NCBI GenBank assembly: GCA_031268125.1
Contig: JAIRXT010000146.1
Location: 1-13,753, forward strand
Origin: Treponema sp.
Lineage (GTDB): Bacteria > Spirochaetota > Spirochaetia > Treponematales > Breznakiellaceae
DNA length: 13,753 bases
Direction: 5' to 3'
In this document: in pieces, positions 1 to 7,065 of the stretch
Numbering within the stretch: position 1 is the stretch's first letter
How the letters are laid out: every line of letters begins with the position of its first letter
The notes under the pieces: generated by a model
What the model saw: the letters and a program-made list of their open reading frames with translations, nothing else
The model's database searches: none
What the model was told of the DNA's origin: nothing
Translations under genes and position numbers: made by a program

Positions 1-42
1 TCTCTAGGGTGACTGGAGTTCAGACGTGTGCTCTTCCGATCT
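1..42. other. Illumina adapter contamination at contig end
   Basis: Bases 9-42 match the 34-nt Illumina TruSeq/NEBNext read-2 adapter, which begins GTGACTGGAGTTC and ends CTTCCGATCT. Bases 1-8 (TCTCTAGG) occupy the place of an 8-nt i7 index, immediately outside that adapter. Genomic sequence starts at about base 43. Reading frames that run through the adapter give peptides beginning MTGVQTCALPI, MCSSDL and MLFRS, which are adapter translations and not biology. The identity of the adapter is established knowledge; calling bases 1-8 the index is inferred from their position and length. Confidence 0.97.
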
Positions 43-905
43 CCGTTGGGGCTGTCTTTTCCGGCGGGACGAGGTTCCCCGGTCCGGCGGGGGCCTTCCG
101 GGGCCGCTGCGGGATCAGAAGCCTTGCTGTCCCAAAGGACCAGGTCTTCCTCGAAGGCCCGGGCTGTTACCGTTGCGGGGGCGGAGAAGGCGGCGGAAGG
201 AGCCGGGGGGGTTATAACAAAGGAGCGGCCGTCAAAGAGGATCTGGTCGTTGGCCCCTACGGCGTTGATGTAGACCAGGGGGATGTTTCCCCGGGCGGCG
301 ATCCGTTCTGCCAGGGCCTGCCGGACTTTGAGTTTTCCTGCCACGTAGGGGGACGCAGAGGGGACGCAGAGGACGGAGATTCCGGTTTTGAGCAGTTCCC
401 GCACCGGGTCCCGCTCGTAGCTGGTGCCGGGAATATCGGTTTCCCGCCAGACATCTTCGCAGATGGCAAAGCCGATCCGTTCCTCCCGGTACTCGAAGGG
501 GGCCCATTCCCGGGCCGGTTCGAAATTCCGGGCTTCGTCAAAGACATCGTAGGTGGGGAGCAGGGTCTTGCACTGCTCGAAGGCTATGTTGCCGTTCAGT
601 AACACTGCGTATTCATTGACCAGGGACTTGCCCCGGGAATAGGGGCTCCGGTTTACAAAGCCCAGGCCCACTGCCAGGTTCCGGGGCAGTTCCCGCTGCA
701 GGATATGGATTGTTTTGATGTTGAGTTCCACAAAACGGTCCTGGTCCAGGAGGTCCATGGGGGGATACCCGCAGACTGCCAGTTCGGGGAAAAGTACCAG
801 GTCCGCCCCCTGCTCCGCGGCCCGCAGGCTAAAGGATCGTATCCTCTCCCGGTTCCCCGAAAAATCCCCGATGGTTGAATTGATCTGAGCTATGGATATA
901 CGCAT
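43..905 (-). CDS. nadE: NAD+ synthetase, glutamine-dependent (N-terminal part, truncated)
   Basis: This is the N-terminal glutaminase (nitrilase-fold) part of the enzyme that amidates deamido-NAD+ with glutamine-derived ammonia, the last step of NAD synthesis in the cytoplasm. About 287 residues are present. The Glu-Lys-Cys catalytic triad is visible: E41 in LVLFPELAVCGYPP, K113 in CKTLLPTYDVFDE and C149 in FAICEDVW. These motifs are typical of the NadE glutaminase domain. The ATP-pyrophosphatase synthetase domain (SGGxDS motif) would follow and is lost because the contig ends in adapter sequence. The ATG start lies 9 bp after the hflX stop. No Shine-Dalgarno sequence precedes it (the spacer is pyrimidine-rich), but a TATAAT box does. 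A stand-alone nitrilase is less likely, given the YDVFDE and CEDVW signatures. Confidence 0.93.
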
Positions 906-913
906 AAGAGAGG

Positions 914-942
914 ATTATACAAGGTATTGCCGTAGTTGTCCT
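914..942 (-). promoter_or_regulatory. Putative nadE promoter inside the hflX 3' end
   Basis: On the minus strand, AGGACA (937-942, four of six matches to the -35 consensus) is followed by a 17-bp spacer and a perfect TATAAT (914-919). The -10 box contains the TAA stop codon of hflX and ends 8 bp before the nadE ATG. Transcription would begin at or next to the start codon and give a leaderless mRNA. This is a sequence-based prediction only. Confidence 0.5.
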
Positions 943-2222
943 GCAAGTTTTCCGTCCGTCCGGGCCTCCATCCGGATGCCGTCTTCATCCCAGGATTCGG
1001 AGATTACCCGGGCGCCGCGGTGGAGGAGGCCTGCCAGGTCCCCCCGGTCCGGGGGAAAACAAAAGTGGAGGCTGGCGTTTAAGCCGGTAAAAAATTCCCG
1101 CATCTGTTCCTTGAGTTCTTCCAGGCCCCGGCCCTGCCGGACCGACAGGGGGATGGCCTGGGGGACTGCGGGGATGCCGGAGGGGTCCAGTTTATCGATC
1201 TTGTTGAGTACCGTTATCATGGGTATTTCCGCGGCTCCCAGTTCCTCCAGAACGGAGAGGGTAGTTTTGGTGCAGCGTTCCAGGTCCGGGTCGGAGGCGT
1301 CCGCCACATGCACTAAAAGGTCCGCGAGGGCGGCTTCTTCCAGGGTGGAATGGAAGGCGTTGACGAGGGTATGGGGCAGGTTTCTGATAAAGCCCACGGT
1401 ATCTACCAGGAGTATGGGGAGGCCCCTGGAAAGCTCGAAACGGCGGGAAGCGGCGTCCAGGGTAACGAAGAGTTTGTCCTCTGCGGTCTGTTCCGCCCCG
1501 GTAAGGGCGTTCATCAGGGAGGATTTTCCCGCGTTGGTGTAGCCTACCAGGGCGCAGACGGGGATGCCCTGCCGTTCCCGCCGCCGCCGCTGGACCTGCC
1601 GCTGCCGCCGCACCTCTTCCAGTTCCCCCTCCAGGCGGCGTATCCGCTGTTCAACCTGGCGGCGGTCCAGTTCCAGCCGGGTTTCCCCGGAACCTTTGGT
1701 TCCGTAGCGGCCGCCCCGCTGACGGGACAGGTCGATGTACTTGTGGCTAAGCCGGGGCAGGGAATAAATGAGTTCCGCCAGACGCACCTGCAGCTCCGCT
1801 TCCCTGGTGGAAGCCCGCGCTGCAAAGATCTTGATGATGAGCTCCTGCCGGTCCACCGCGGGAATACTGGTCAGGGTTTCCCAGTTCCGCTGCTGGGTGG
1901 GGCTGGGATCCCAGTCAAAGACCATGCAATCCGCTTCCAGCTCCACGGCCTTATCCGCAAGTTCCTGGGCCTTTCCGGCGCCCATGCCGTATTTTGGGGA
2001 CCACTCCCGGAGCTTTAACTGTTCATGGGCGACAATTTCGAGGCCCAGCGAATGTACCAGTCCTTCAAATTCCCGGGCCAGGGAGGCGGCCTCTTCCGGC
2101 CCGCCGTTTCCGGGATCCTGGCCGGAAACCTGGTCGCCGGGGGCCCGGGCCCCGGGGGCAAGGACGCTTATCAAAAAGGCCCGCAGGGGTTTATCGTATG
2201 TTTCTACGGTTTCATTCGGCAC
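915..2222 (-). CDS. hflX: GTPase HflX
   Basis: This is a ribosome-associated GTPase of the OBG-HflX group. Known family members bind the 50S subunit and split stalled or stress-damaged 70S ribosomes. At 435 residues it has the usual family length. The N-terminal HflX domain (about 15-125) is followed by a long basic, glutamine- and arginine-rich helical linker (about 165-218) and the G domain: G1 GYTNAGKSS (227-235), G3 DTVGFIRNLPH (from 274), G4 NKID (340-343). Switch I reads TLDAASRR where most HflX proteins have TLDPTTRR, a mild deviation. The start is GTG, preceded by GGGAGGGAAG about 10 nt upstream and a credible promoter. nadE follows 9 bp downstream and may be partly co-transcribed. 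The next gene upstream is divergent. Confidence 0.95.
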   Translation of the reverse strand: MPNETVETYDKPLRAFLISVLAPGARAPGDQVSGQDPGNGGPEEAASLAREFEGLVHSLGLEIVAHEQLKLREWSPKYGMGAGKAQELADKAVELEADCMVFDWDPSPTQQRNWETLTSIPAVDRQELIIKIFAARASTREAELQVRLAELIYSLPRLSHKYIDLSRQRGGRYGTKGSGETRLELDRRQVEQRIRRLEGELEEVRRQRQVQRRRRERQGIPVCALVGYTNAGKSSLMNALTGAEQTAEDKLFVTLDAASRRFELSRGLPILLVDTVGFIRNLPHTLVNAFHSTLEEAALADLLVHVADASDPDLERCTKTTLSVLEELGAAEIPMITVLNKIDKLDPSGIPAVPQAIPLSVRQGRGLEELKEQMREFFTGLNASLHFCFPPDRGDLAGLLHRGARVISESWDEDGIRMEARTDGKLAGQLRQYLV

Positions 2223-2243
2223 TATTTTTGTCTTCCCTCCCTT

Positions 2244-2287
2244 TTGCTGGTAAAATAATCCGATATATAGTACACTATGTCCAGGAG
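2244..2287 (+). promoter_or_regulatory. Putative promoter and RBS of the 2306 membrane-protein gene
   Basis: The plus strand has TTGCTG (2244-2249), a 16-bp spacer and TATAGT (2266-2271, five of six to the -10). Transcription would begin near 2278. AGGAG at 2283-2287 is the best Shine-Dalgarno candidate, although its 18-nt distance to the ATG at 2306 is longer than usual. The elements interleave with the opposing hflX promoter, so the two polymerases could not bind at the same time. Confidence 0.4.
2255..2283 (-). promoter_or_regulatory. Putative hflX promoter
   Basis: The minus strand reads TGGACA (2278-2283, five of six to the -35 consensus), a 17-bp spacer, then GATTAT (2255-2260, four of six to the -10). 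The predicted start near 2248 gives a leader of about 26 nt that contains the GGGAGG Shine-Dalgarno sequence (2235-2241) before the GTG start. It overlaps the promoter of the divergent gene at 2306. Confidence 0.5.
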
Positions 2288-2305
2288 CTTACCGAGTCTG
2301 CAGCC

Positions 2306-4276
2306 ATGAACCTTCCCCAAAAGACTATCTTTAGTCTACTTATATCGGTACTGCTTTTTACTGCCTTTAGTCTGCTGGCCTTTACCGGCCTCTTCGATCT
2401 GCTGGAACTTCGTTTTTATCACCCCCAGCTTGTTAAATCCCTGGACCAGGAGGTTGACCAGCTTTCCCGGGCCATTGATACCCTGCTTTCCGGATTACAG
2501 GGCCGTTTTGCGGAAACCCTTGAGGATGACGCAGTAAAACGCAGCTTTCTGCCCAATCAGCAGGCGGAGGATACCCTTGGGCGGGCGCAGTGTTATGATT
2601 TTTTGATGAATTCCCTGCCGGGGCTGCAGGTGGTTCGTTTTGTGGATGCCGGGGGCAGCCGGATTTATTTTTCGACACTGGCCGAAGATCTTTTAAGCCG
2701 GACCGATCCTTCTCTTTCGTACCGGAGTTATCAGGATTGTCCTGGAGTTCTGCCCTACGGGGATCTTGAATCAACGGAGGGGCAGAAGGGGCGGATTATT
2801 TTTGATGGTGTCGAAGAACAGTTGATATTTTCCTACCCTTTTTCCGATTCTCTTGAAGTGTACCGGGGCAGCGCCCTTTTTACCCTTTCCGTCCGGGCTG
2901 TTACCGAATATTTGATCCGGCAGGGACAGCTTGGGGCCGCCGAGAATCTTGTGGCGGTTGATTCTCCCGACGGTTTTTTGCTCGGCCTTCCCGCCCTGGG
3001 AACCGGGGGGTTTAAGCCGGAGGCCGCCTGGCATGGAAGCATTCTTACCCTGTACAACACCGGTCCCGCGGGGGTGGAACCCCTGGCGCTTATATCGGCC
3101 CGGGCGGGGGCCGGCTGGGGAACGGGGGACGGGTTTTTTGTGGGCCGGCTGGTACAGGAGGATATGCTGATTCTGCCGCCTGTGATGCGGTTTGTCCTTC
3201 TGAGCGCCTTTTTCCTTACGACTTTCCTGCTGGTGTTCCTGCTGTTCAGCCTGAAGCAGGACAGCATAACGATAATTCAGGCCCGGCTCAGGCGTCTTCA
3301 AAGTTCCCTGATCCGGCAGTACTACGATAGCCGGGGTGGTATAGACTGGAAACGCTGGAGCCGGGAACTGGAACGGCGGCGGGAGGATGTCCGGCTTGAG
3401 GTAAAGCGGGGGCTGCTCCGGACCGGGAAGGATAAAAAGGAAATCGACGCCCTTATAGACCGGTCCTGGGATGAACTGATTGCGGCCATGAGCGGTCTTC
3501 CGGCTGCCGGTCCCTCCGCCGGGTTTGATGAAGAGCGGATGCGGTCCCTTGTGGAAAAGGTGCTTCGGGGTGCGGGGCCGGGGTCCGATCTGGCGGCGGA
3601 AGATCCGAAACCGGCGGATTTTGACCCGGCGGAGTCTGAGGTTCTGGAAGAATTGGAAGTGGTGGAAACCCCGGAGGAACCGGAGGGCTTGCCCGGGGCA
3701 AAAAAAGTGGAAAAAGCGGACATAAAAGAGATGGCGGGAAATACGGACGAGGCGGCGGAATCCCCGGAAGAGGTCTCCGCGGAGGGTCCGGCAAGCCCGG
3801 AAGATTTGGACGCCCTGGCCAGCCGGATAGAATTTGGCCCCACTGCGGAAACCCCGGCGAGGGAGAGGGAAGACCTGTTGGAACTGGATCTTTCTTCACC
3901 CTTCAATACCCTTAGTTTTGAATCCCCCGATTTTTCCGGCTTTGAGGGGGAGAAAATTCCCGCCGGAGAAAAGGAAGAATCCGGGGAGACCAGGAAAAAA
4001 CGCCGGGCGGCGGGAAACGACGGCCTGGAAGATATAAGTGAAGACGGGGGGCTGCCCCTTATCTATCAGCCCTTCCTGTTCCGGGAGAACGCCAAGCCCT
4101 GTGTCTTGCGGCCCCTGACGGAACCGGGGGGAGAACCGATCCATGAGCAGGATGGTATCCACCTGATAAACAGCGATATTCTGGACCCCACCCTGGAGAC
4201 TTCCCAAACCCTGGATCCGAAATTTCTCCGCCTTGTGGAATCTATCTTAAAAAAGGAACGCGTTCCCCCCAAGTAA
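2306..4276 (+). CDS. Two-TM membrane protein with periplasmic sensor-like domain and acidic tail
   Basis: I do not recognise this 656-residue protein. TM1 is at about 8-30 and TM2 at about 291-315, framing a periplasmic segment of roughly 260 residues. That segment starts with an amphipathic helix (42-70) and contains a VVRFVDAGGSRIYFST stretch (109-124) resembling the beta-strand core of Cache-type ligand-binding domains. The cytoplasmic part has a strongly basic helical region (323-375), a helical segment (376-422), a long acidic Pro/Glu-rich low-complexity stretch (about 430-580) with the motif ELDLSSPFNTLSFESPDF, and an ordered-looking C-terminus (582-648). No kinase, HAMP, MCP or cyclase motif was seen. 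The ATG at 2306 was chosen because it begins at the signal-anchor helix; the frame is open upstream only into antisense-hflX sequence. A sensor or envelope-scaffold role is inference. Confidence 0.8.
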   Translation: MNLPQKTIFSLLISVLLFTAFSLLAFTGLFDLLELRFYHPQLVKSLDQEVDQLSRAIDTLLSGLQGRFAETLEDDAVKRSFLPNQQAEDTLGRAQCYDFLMNSLPGLQVVRFVDAGGSRIYFSTLAEDLLSRTDPSLSYRSYQDCPGVLPYGDLESTEGQKGRIIFDGVEEQLIFSYPFSDSLEVYRGSALFTLSVRAVTEYLIRQGQLGAAENLVAVDSPDGFLLGLPALGTGGFKPEAAWHGSILTLYNTGPAGVEPLALISARAGAGWGTGDGFFVGRLVQEDMLILPPVMRFVLLSAFFLTTFLLVFLLFSLKQDSITIIQARLRRLQSSLIRQYYDSRGGIDWKRWSRELERRREDVRLEVKRGLLRTGKDKKEIDALIDRSWDELIAAMSGLPAAGPSAGFDEERMRSLVEKVLRGAGPGSDLAAEDPKPADFDPAESEVLEELEVVETPEEPEGLPGAKKVEKADIKEMAGNTDEAAESPEEVSAEGPASPEDLDALASRIEFGPTAETPAREREDLLELDLSSPFNTLSFESPDFSGFEGEKIPAGEKEESGETRKKRRAAGNDGLEDISEDGGLPLIYQPFLFRENAKPCVLRPLTEPGGEPIHEQDGIHLINSDILDPTLETSQTLDPKFLRLVESILKKERVPPK

Positions 4277-4305
4277 AGGCTTAATTCGGCAATGTCGATT
4301 GAACA

Positions 4306-5325
4306 CTACTTCATCAGGCTGCGGGGGTCCACCGTTACGCCGTTTTTATAGACTGTAAAGTGCAGATGGGGGGCAGTACTTAGCCCGGTGCTGCCCACAT
4401 CCCCCAGCCGCTGGCCGGTGGTAACGTATTCCCCGGATTTTACCCGGATAAGGCTCATGTGGCCGTAAAGGGTCCGGTACCCCGAATGGTGGCTTACCAC
4501 CACATAATTCCCATAAACATCGCTCCAGCCCGCTACGATAACCTGGCCCGACATGGCGGAACGGATGGGAGTACCGCTTACGGCGCCAAGGTCTATTCCC
4601 CCGTGGAACTGCCTAACCCCGGTAAAGGGGCTGTTCCGGTAGCCATAGGGGGAGGTGATGCGTCCCGATATAGGCCAGATAAAGAGGTCCCCGTTGATTT
4701 CCTGCAAGTTTATCCAGTCAAGCCGGGCGCCGGGAATAAACAGGGCGGTTCCTTCGCGGACAGAATCGGAAAACAGTTCGTTTACCGTTTTGATATCCTC
4801 AGTATTCGCTTGGTATTTTTCCGCCAAACTGCCGAGGGTATCGCCGCGGCTTACCGTGTGGAGAACGCCGTCCTGGTTGGGGATTTTAAGGATCTGGCCT
4901 ATCTGCAGGAGCCGGGTATTTTTTATGGCGTTGTATGAAATGATGGTATCCTGATTCAGGCCGAATTTTTGAGCCAGGTTACTTATCATATCCCCGCTTT
5001 CCACCCGGTAAGATTCCGAAAGGAGTATCCGCGGCTTGGAGAACAGTTCCGGCTCCGGGATACCGGCCAGCGCCGGATCGCCGTCCGGCGCTTTTTCCTC
5101 CTGGAAACTTCCGGGGCTTCCGCCCTGGGGATAAGCGCCGCCGCCAACCCCTGTTTCTGCGGCCGGTTCCTGGGCGCGGGCAACGAACAGGCTTTGTACG
5201 GGGAAAAAATGAACACTGACAACGAGCAGAACCAGCCGCACAAAGAAGCGGCAGCTCCAAAGCCAGGATTCGGTACAGAATGTCTTTTTTACCCATGCCG
5301 GGAACTTTAAAAAATGCAGCGCCAA
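4306..5325 (-). CDS. LysM-LysM-M23 family peptidoglycan endopeptidase (NlpD/MepM-like)
   Basis: This is an exported peptidoglycan-binding zinc endopeptidase of 339 residues, or a regulator of amidases if catalytically silent. A basic N-terminus and hydrophobic segment (about 28-48) end in VARA-QE, a plausible signal-peptidase I site. LysM 1 spans about 106-149 (RVESGDMISNLAQKFGL) and LysM 2 about 156-198 (HTVSRGDTLGSLAEKY). The M23 domain (about 215-339) keeps the metal and catalytic residues: H241 and D245 (HGGIDLG), H289 (LYGHM), H320 and H322 (HLHF). It therefore looks enzymatically active, unlike degenerate NlpD/EnvC forms. The TTG start at 5325 is supported by AAGGAG 7 nt upstream. It lies 59 bp after the nuclease gene and converges with the membrane-protein gene across 29 bp. 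Confidence 0.93.
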   Translation of the reverse strand: MALHFLKFPAWVKKTFCTESWLWSCRFFVRLVLLVVSVHFFPVQSLFVARAQEPAAETGVGGGAYPQGGSPGSFQEEKAPDGDPALAGIPEPELFSKPRILLSESYRVESGDMISNLAQKFGLNQDTIISYNAIKNTRLLQIGQILKIPNQDGVLHTVSRGDTLGSLAEKYQANTEDIKTVNELFSDSVREGTALFIPGARLDWINLQEINGDLFIWPISGRITSPYGYRNSPFTGVRQFHGGIDLGAVSGTPIRSAMSGQVIVAGWSDVYGNYVVVSHHSGYRTLYGHMSLIRVKSGEYVTTGQRLGDVGSTGLSTAPHLHFTVYKNGVTVDPRSLMK

Positions 5326-5332
5326 AGATTCG

Positions 5333-5356
5333 CTCCTTTTCAGCGCGATTATATCA
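5333..5356 (-). promoter_or_regulatory. Extended -10 promoter and RBS of the LysM-M23 gene
   Basis: The minus strand carries TGATATAAT (5348-5356), an extended -10 (TGN plus perfect TATAAT), without a convincing -35. AAGGAG (5333-5338) follows and lies 7 nt before the TTG start at 5325. The predicted mRNA leader is only about 15 nt. The Shine-Dalgarno sequence decides the TTG start, since no ATG lies at that spacing. Confidence 0.55.
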
Positions 5357-5384
5357 TATTAATATCGGTTTTACACCAGGATCT

Positions 5385-6011
5385 TTAAGGGGCTTTTTGC
5401 CGTTCCTGCCCCAATTGCTGATCCAGCAGGATCAGGAGATCCCGAATTTCCGCCGCCTGCTCGTAAGCCTCATTTCCTACCGCCAGTTCCAGATCCGTTT
5501 GGAGCCGGCGCCGTTTTGCGGCCAGGGGATTGCCTTCCGCCGGGGTTCCGGAGGCCGTTTCGCGGGATGACGGAACACCATCCCCGGTGAACACCTCCGC
5601 GGGAACTCCCGCCAGCTTTAGTACGCGGGATGCAATGTAAATCGTACACTTTTCCCGGATCGCCAGGGCTATGGCGTCAGAGGGACGGCTGTCGATAATC
5701 AGCGGTTTTAATTTGGAATATTCCCTGCCGGAAAAGAAAAGCCGGGTATAGAAGGCGTCTTCCCGAATCTCGTAAACCTCCACCCGGAACAGGCTGAGTC
5801 CCAGATGCCGGGATACCTCCAAAAGGACATCGCAGGTAAGCGGGCGCTTCGCCTTCATATCCCCCAGCCCCAGGAGGATGGCATGGGCCTCGGCGTGCCC
5901 GGTAAAAACAGGTACCACCGTGTCCGAACCCAGGGGCCGCAGCAAGATTACATTCCCCTGGCCGGTGCGGGCAACGCTCCATATTTCCGCTTCCAGCATC
6001 CCGTCTGTCAT
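5385..6011 (-). CDS. Bifunctional nuclease family protein (DUF151/BFN) with C-terminal UVR motif
   Basis: This 208-residue cytoplasmic protein has a BFN/DUF151 domain (about 1-140), including the family signature IDSRPSDAIALAIR (106-119). A low-complexity linker leads to a UVR-type helical hairpin (about 168-200, ending AYEQAAEIRDLLILLDQQ), the UvrB-UvrC interaction motif. DUF151 followed by UVR is a known bacterial architecture. Nuclease activity has been reported for some plant and bacterial members, but the physiological role is poorly defined. I chose the ATG at 6011 because it lies 1 bp after the stop of the upstream synthase and begins the conserved domain; the longer reading frame to 6080 would overlap that gene. 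Translational coupling with the synthase is likely, as no Shine-Dalgarno sequence is evident. Confidence 0.88.
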   Translation of the reverse strand: MTDGMLEAEIWSVARTGQGNVILLRPLGSDTVVPVFTGHAEAHAILLGLGDMKAKRPLTCDVLLEVSRHLGLSLFRVEVYEIREDAFYTRLFFSGREYSKLKPLIIDSRPSDAIALAIREKCTIYIASRVLKLAGVPAEVFTGDGVPSSRETASGTPAEGNPLAAKRRRLQTDLELAVGNEAYEQAAEIRDLLILLDQQLGQERQKAP

Positions 6012-6012
6012 A

Positions 6013-7065
6013 TTAGCTGATAAGGCCGATAAGCCCCGCCAGGAGCCGGCGGCTTTCTTCTCCTGTACGGATGCCGGCAATCGAAGGAGCGGCGAAGGTA
6101 TCCGCCGCTTCCTGAATCAAGGCATTCCCCTGTTCCAGCGCCCGTTCCAGGGCCCCCGCCGTTTCCAGGGCGCCGATCAGTTCTTCCACCTCCGGGACCG
6201 AAACTCCCCCCGTCCGGGCCCGGCTAAAACAGCGGCTTACCAGGGCCTGCCTTTGGCCGGAACCGCCGTGCAGGTAGAGGAGTACCGGAAGGCTTTTTTT
6301 CCCTTCCACCACGTCATCCCCCCGCTTTTTGCCGGGGAGCCCGGTGCGGAGATTCTTTACATCGTCCAGAATCTGAAAACCCACCCCCAGTTTTTCCGCC
6401 GCCGCCCCCATCAGTTCCGCGGCTTCGCCGGCCTGGGGCCCCGCTTCGGGAAGGGCCGCCAGAACCCCCAGGACCGCGGCAAGCCGCGCCAGGCAGCCGG
6501 TCTTAAGCCCGCACATGGTGTAATATGCCTCCAGGCCGGGCAGCGAATCAAAGTCCCGGTGCCAGCGAATGTCCATGGACTGCCCCAGGTGGAGCCGCCG
6601 CATATATTCCCCCCAGACCCCAAAGAGCCGCGCCTTCCGTTCCGCGGGAACATCCCAGGCATCGGCGCAGGCCAGGGGGAGAAAGTAAAAAAAGCTCCCC
6701 GAGTTGATGGCCGTGTCGGTTCCGTAGACAAGGTGTATTGCGGGGCCGCCCCGGCGCTGGTCGGAGTTGTCTTCGATGTCGTCATGGATAAGACTGGCGT
6801 TGTGGCAGAATTCCACCAGCGGCGACAGGGGCAGGGCCGCATCGCCTCCTCCCAGGGTTTCACAGACCAGGGTCATGAGCAGGGGCCGCCAGCGTTTACC
6901 CCCGCGGGAAAGCAGATCCCGGCAGGGCACGGTAAGGTCCGTAAGAAATTCCGGGGCCAGGCCGGGGAAAACCCGGGACGCCCAGCCGGAATCGGGGGTT
7001 TTGGGCAGCCAGGTGTCTAATACCGCTTCTATCTTTTCCAGCCTCTGGTTTATTTCCCCATTCAT
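6013..7065 (-). CDS. Polyprenyl (geranylgeranyl or longer) diphosphate synthase
   Basis: This trans-prenyltransferase condenses isopentenyl diphosphate onto allylic diphosphates in the cytoplasm, and its products feed quinone or other isoprenoid synthesis. It has 350 residues. Visible motifs are GGKRWRPLL (55-63), the first Asp-rich motif DDIED (95-99) followed by RRGGPAIH, and a second motif ILDDVKN (232-238) with KKRGDDVVEGKKSLPVLL (246-263). The second motif ends in Asn where the textbook DDxxD has Asp. Small residues (Ala-Ser) four and five positions before the first motif suggest a product longer than farnesyl, an inference from known chain-length rules. The C-terminal third is long and helical. 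The ATG start has no Shine-Dalgarno sequence but a TATAAT 8 bp upstream. The DUF151 gene follows after 1 bp. Confidence 0.92.
   Translation of the reverse strand: MNGEINQRLEKIEAVLDTWLPKTPDSGWASRVFPGLAPEFLTDLTVPCRDLLSRGGKRWRPLLMTLVCETLGGGDAALPLSPLVEFCHNASLIHDDIEDNSDQRRGGPAIHLVYGTDTAINSGSFFYFLPLACADAWDVPAERKARLFGVWGEYMRRLHLGQSMDIRWHRDFDSLPGLEAYYTMCGLKTGCLARLAAVLGVLAALPEAGPQAGEAAELMGAAAEKLGVGFQILDDVKNLRTGLPGKKRGDDVVEGKKSLPVLLYLHGGSGQRQALVSRCFSRARTGGVSVPEVEELIGALETAGALERALEQGNALIQEAADTFAAPSIAGIRTGEESRRLLAGLIGLIS

Noticed and set aside
9..602. 197-codon plus-strand frame starting at the adapter, and two shorter frames from 26 and 28
   Set aside because: The starts lie in Illumina adapter sequence and the rest is antisense to the nadE glutaminase domain, whose catalytic motifs are on the minus strand.
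892..2018. Long plus-strand frames (892-1542, 1350-2018) antisense to hflX
   Set aside because: They are shadows of a GC-rich gene with all HflX motifs on the minus strand. Their translations are Ser/Arg/Pro/Gly-rich and no ribosome-binding sites were seen.
1994..2305. N-terminal extension of the plus-strand membrane-protein frame back to 1994
   Set aside because: This part is antisense to the hflX N-terminus, is Pro/Gly/Arg-rich, and precedes a typical N-terminal membrane helix. The ATG at 2306 has a promoter and a candidate RBS upstream.
3322..3906. Minus-strand frames of 194 and 148 codons opposite the acidic tail
   Set aside because: Ser/Arg- and Pro-rich translations arise from the complement of Glu/Pro/Ala codons. 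There is no domain or RBS, and the plus-strand gene is continuous.
4277..4305. Terminator between the convergent membrane-protein and M23 genes
   Set aside because: Only 29 bp are available and the best pairing (AAT-CG/CG-ATT with a bulge) is too weak, without a T run.
6012..6080. Longer start of the DUF151 gene at 6080
   Set aside because: It would overlap the synthase coding region by 68 bp and adds residues that are just another frame of that gene. The ATG at 6011 sits at the start of the conserved domain.
5878..7020. 380-codon plus-strand frame antisense to the polyprenyl synthase
   Set aside because: Long, but it lies opposite a gene with intact DDIED and DDVKN motifs. The translation is Gly/Pro/Arg-rich without any recognisable domain, as expected for antisense frames at high GC.
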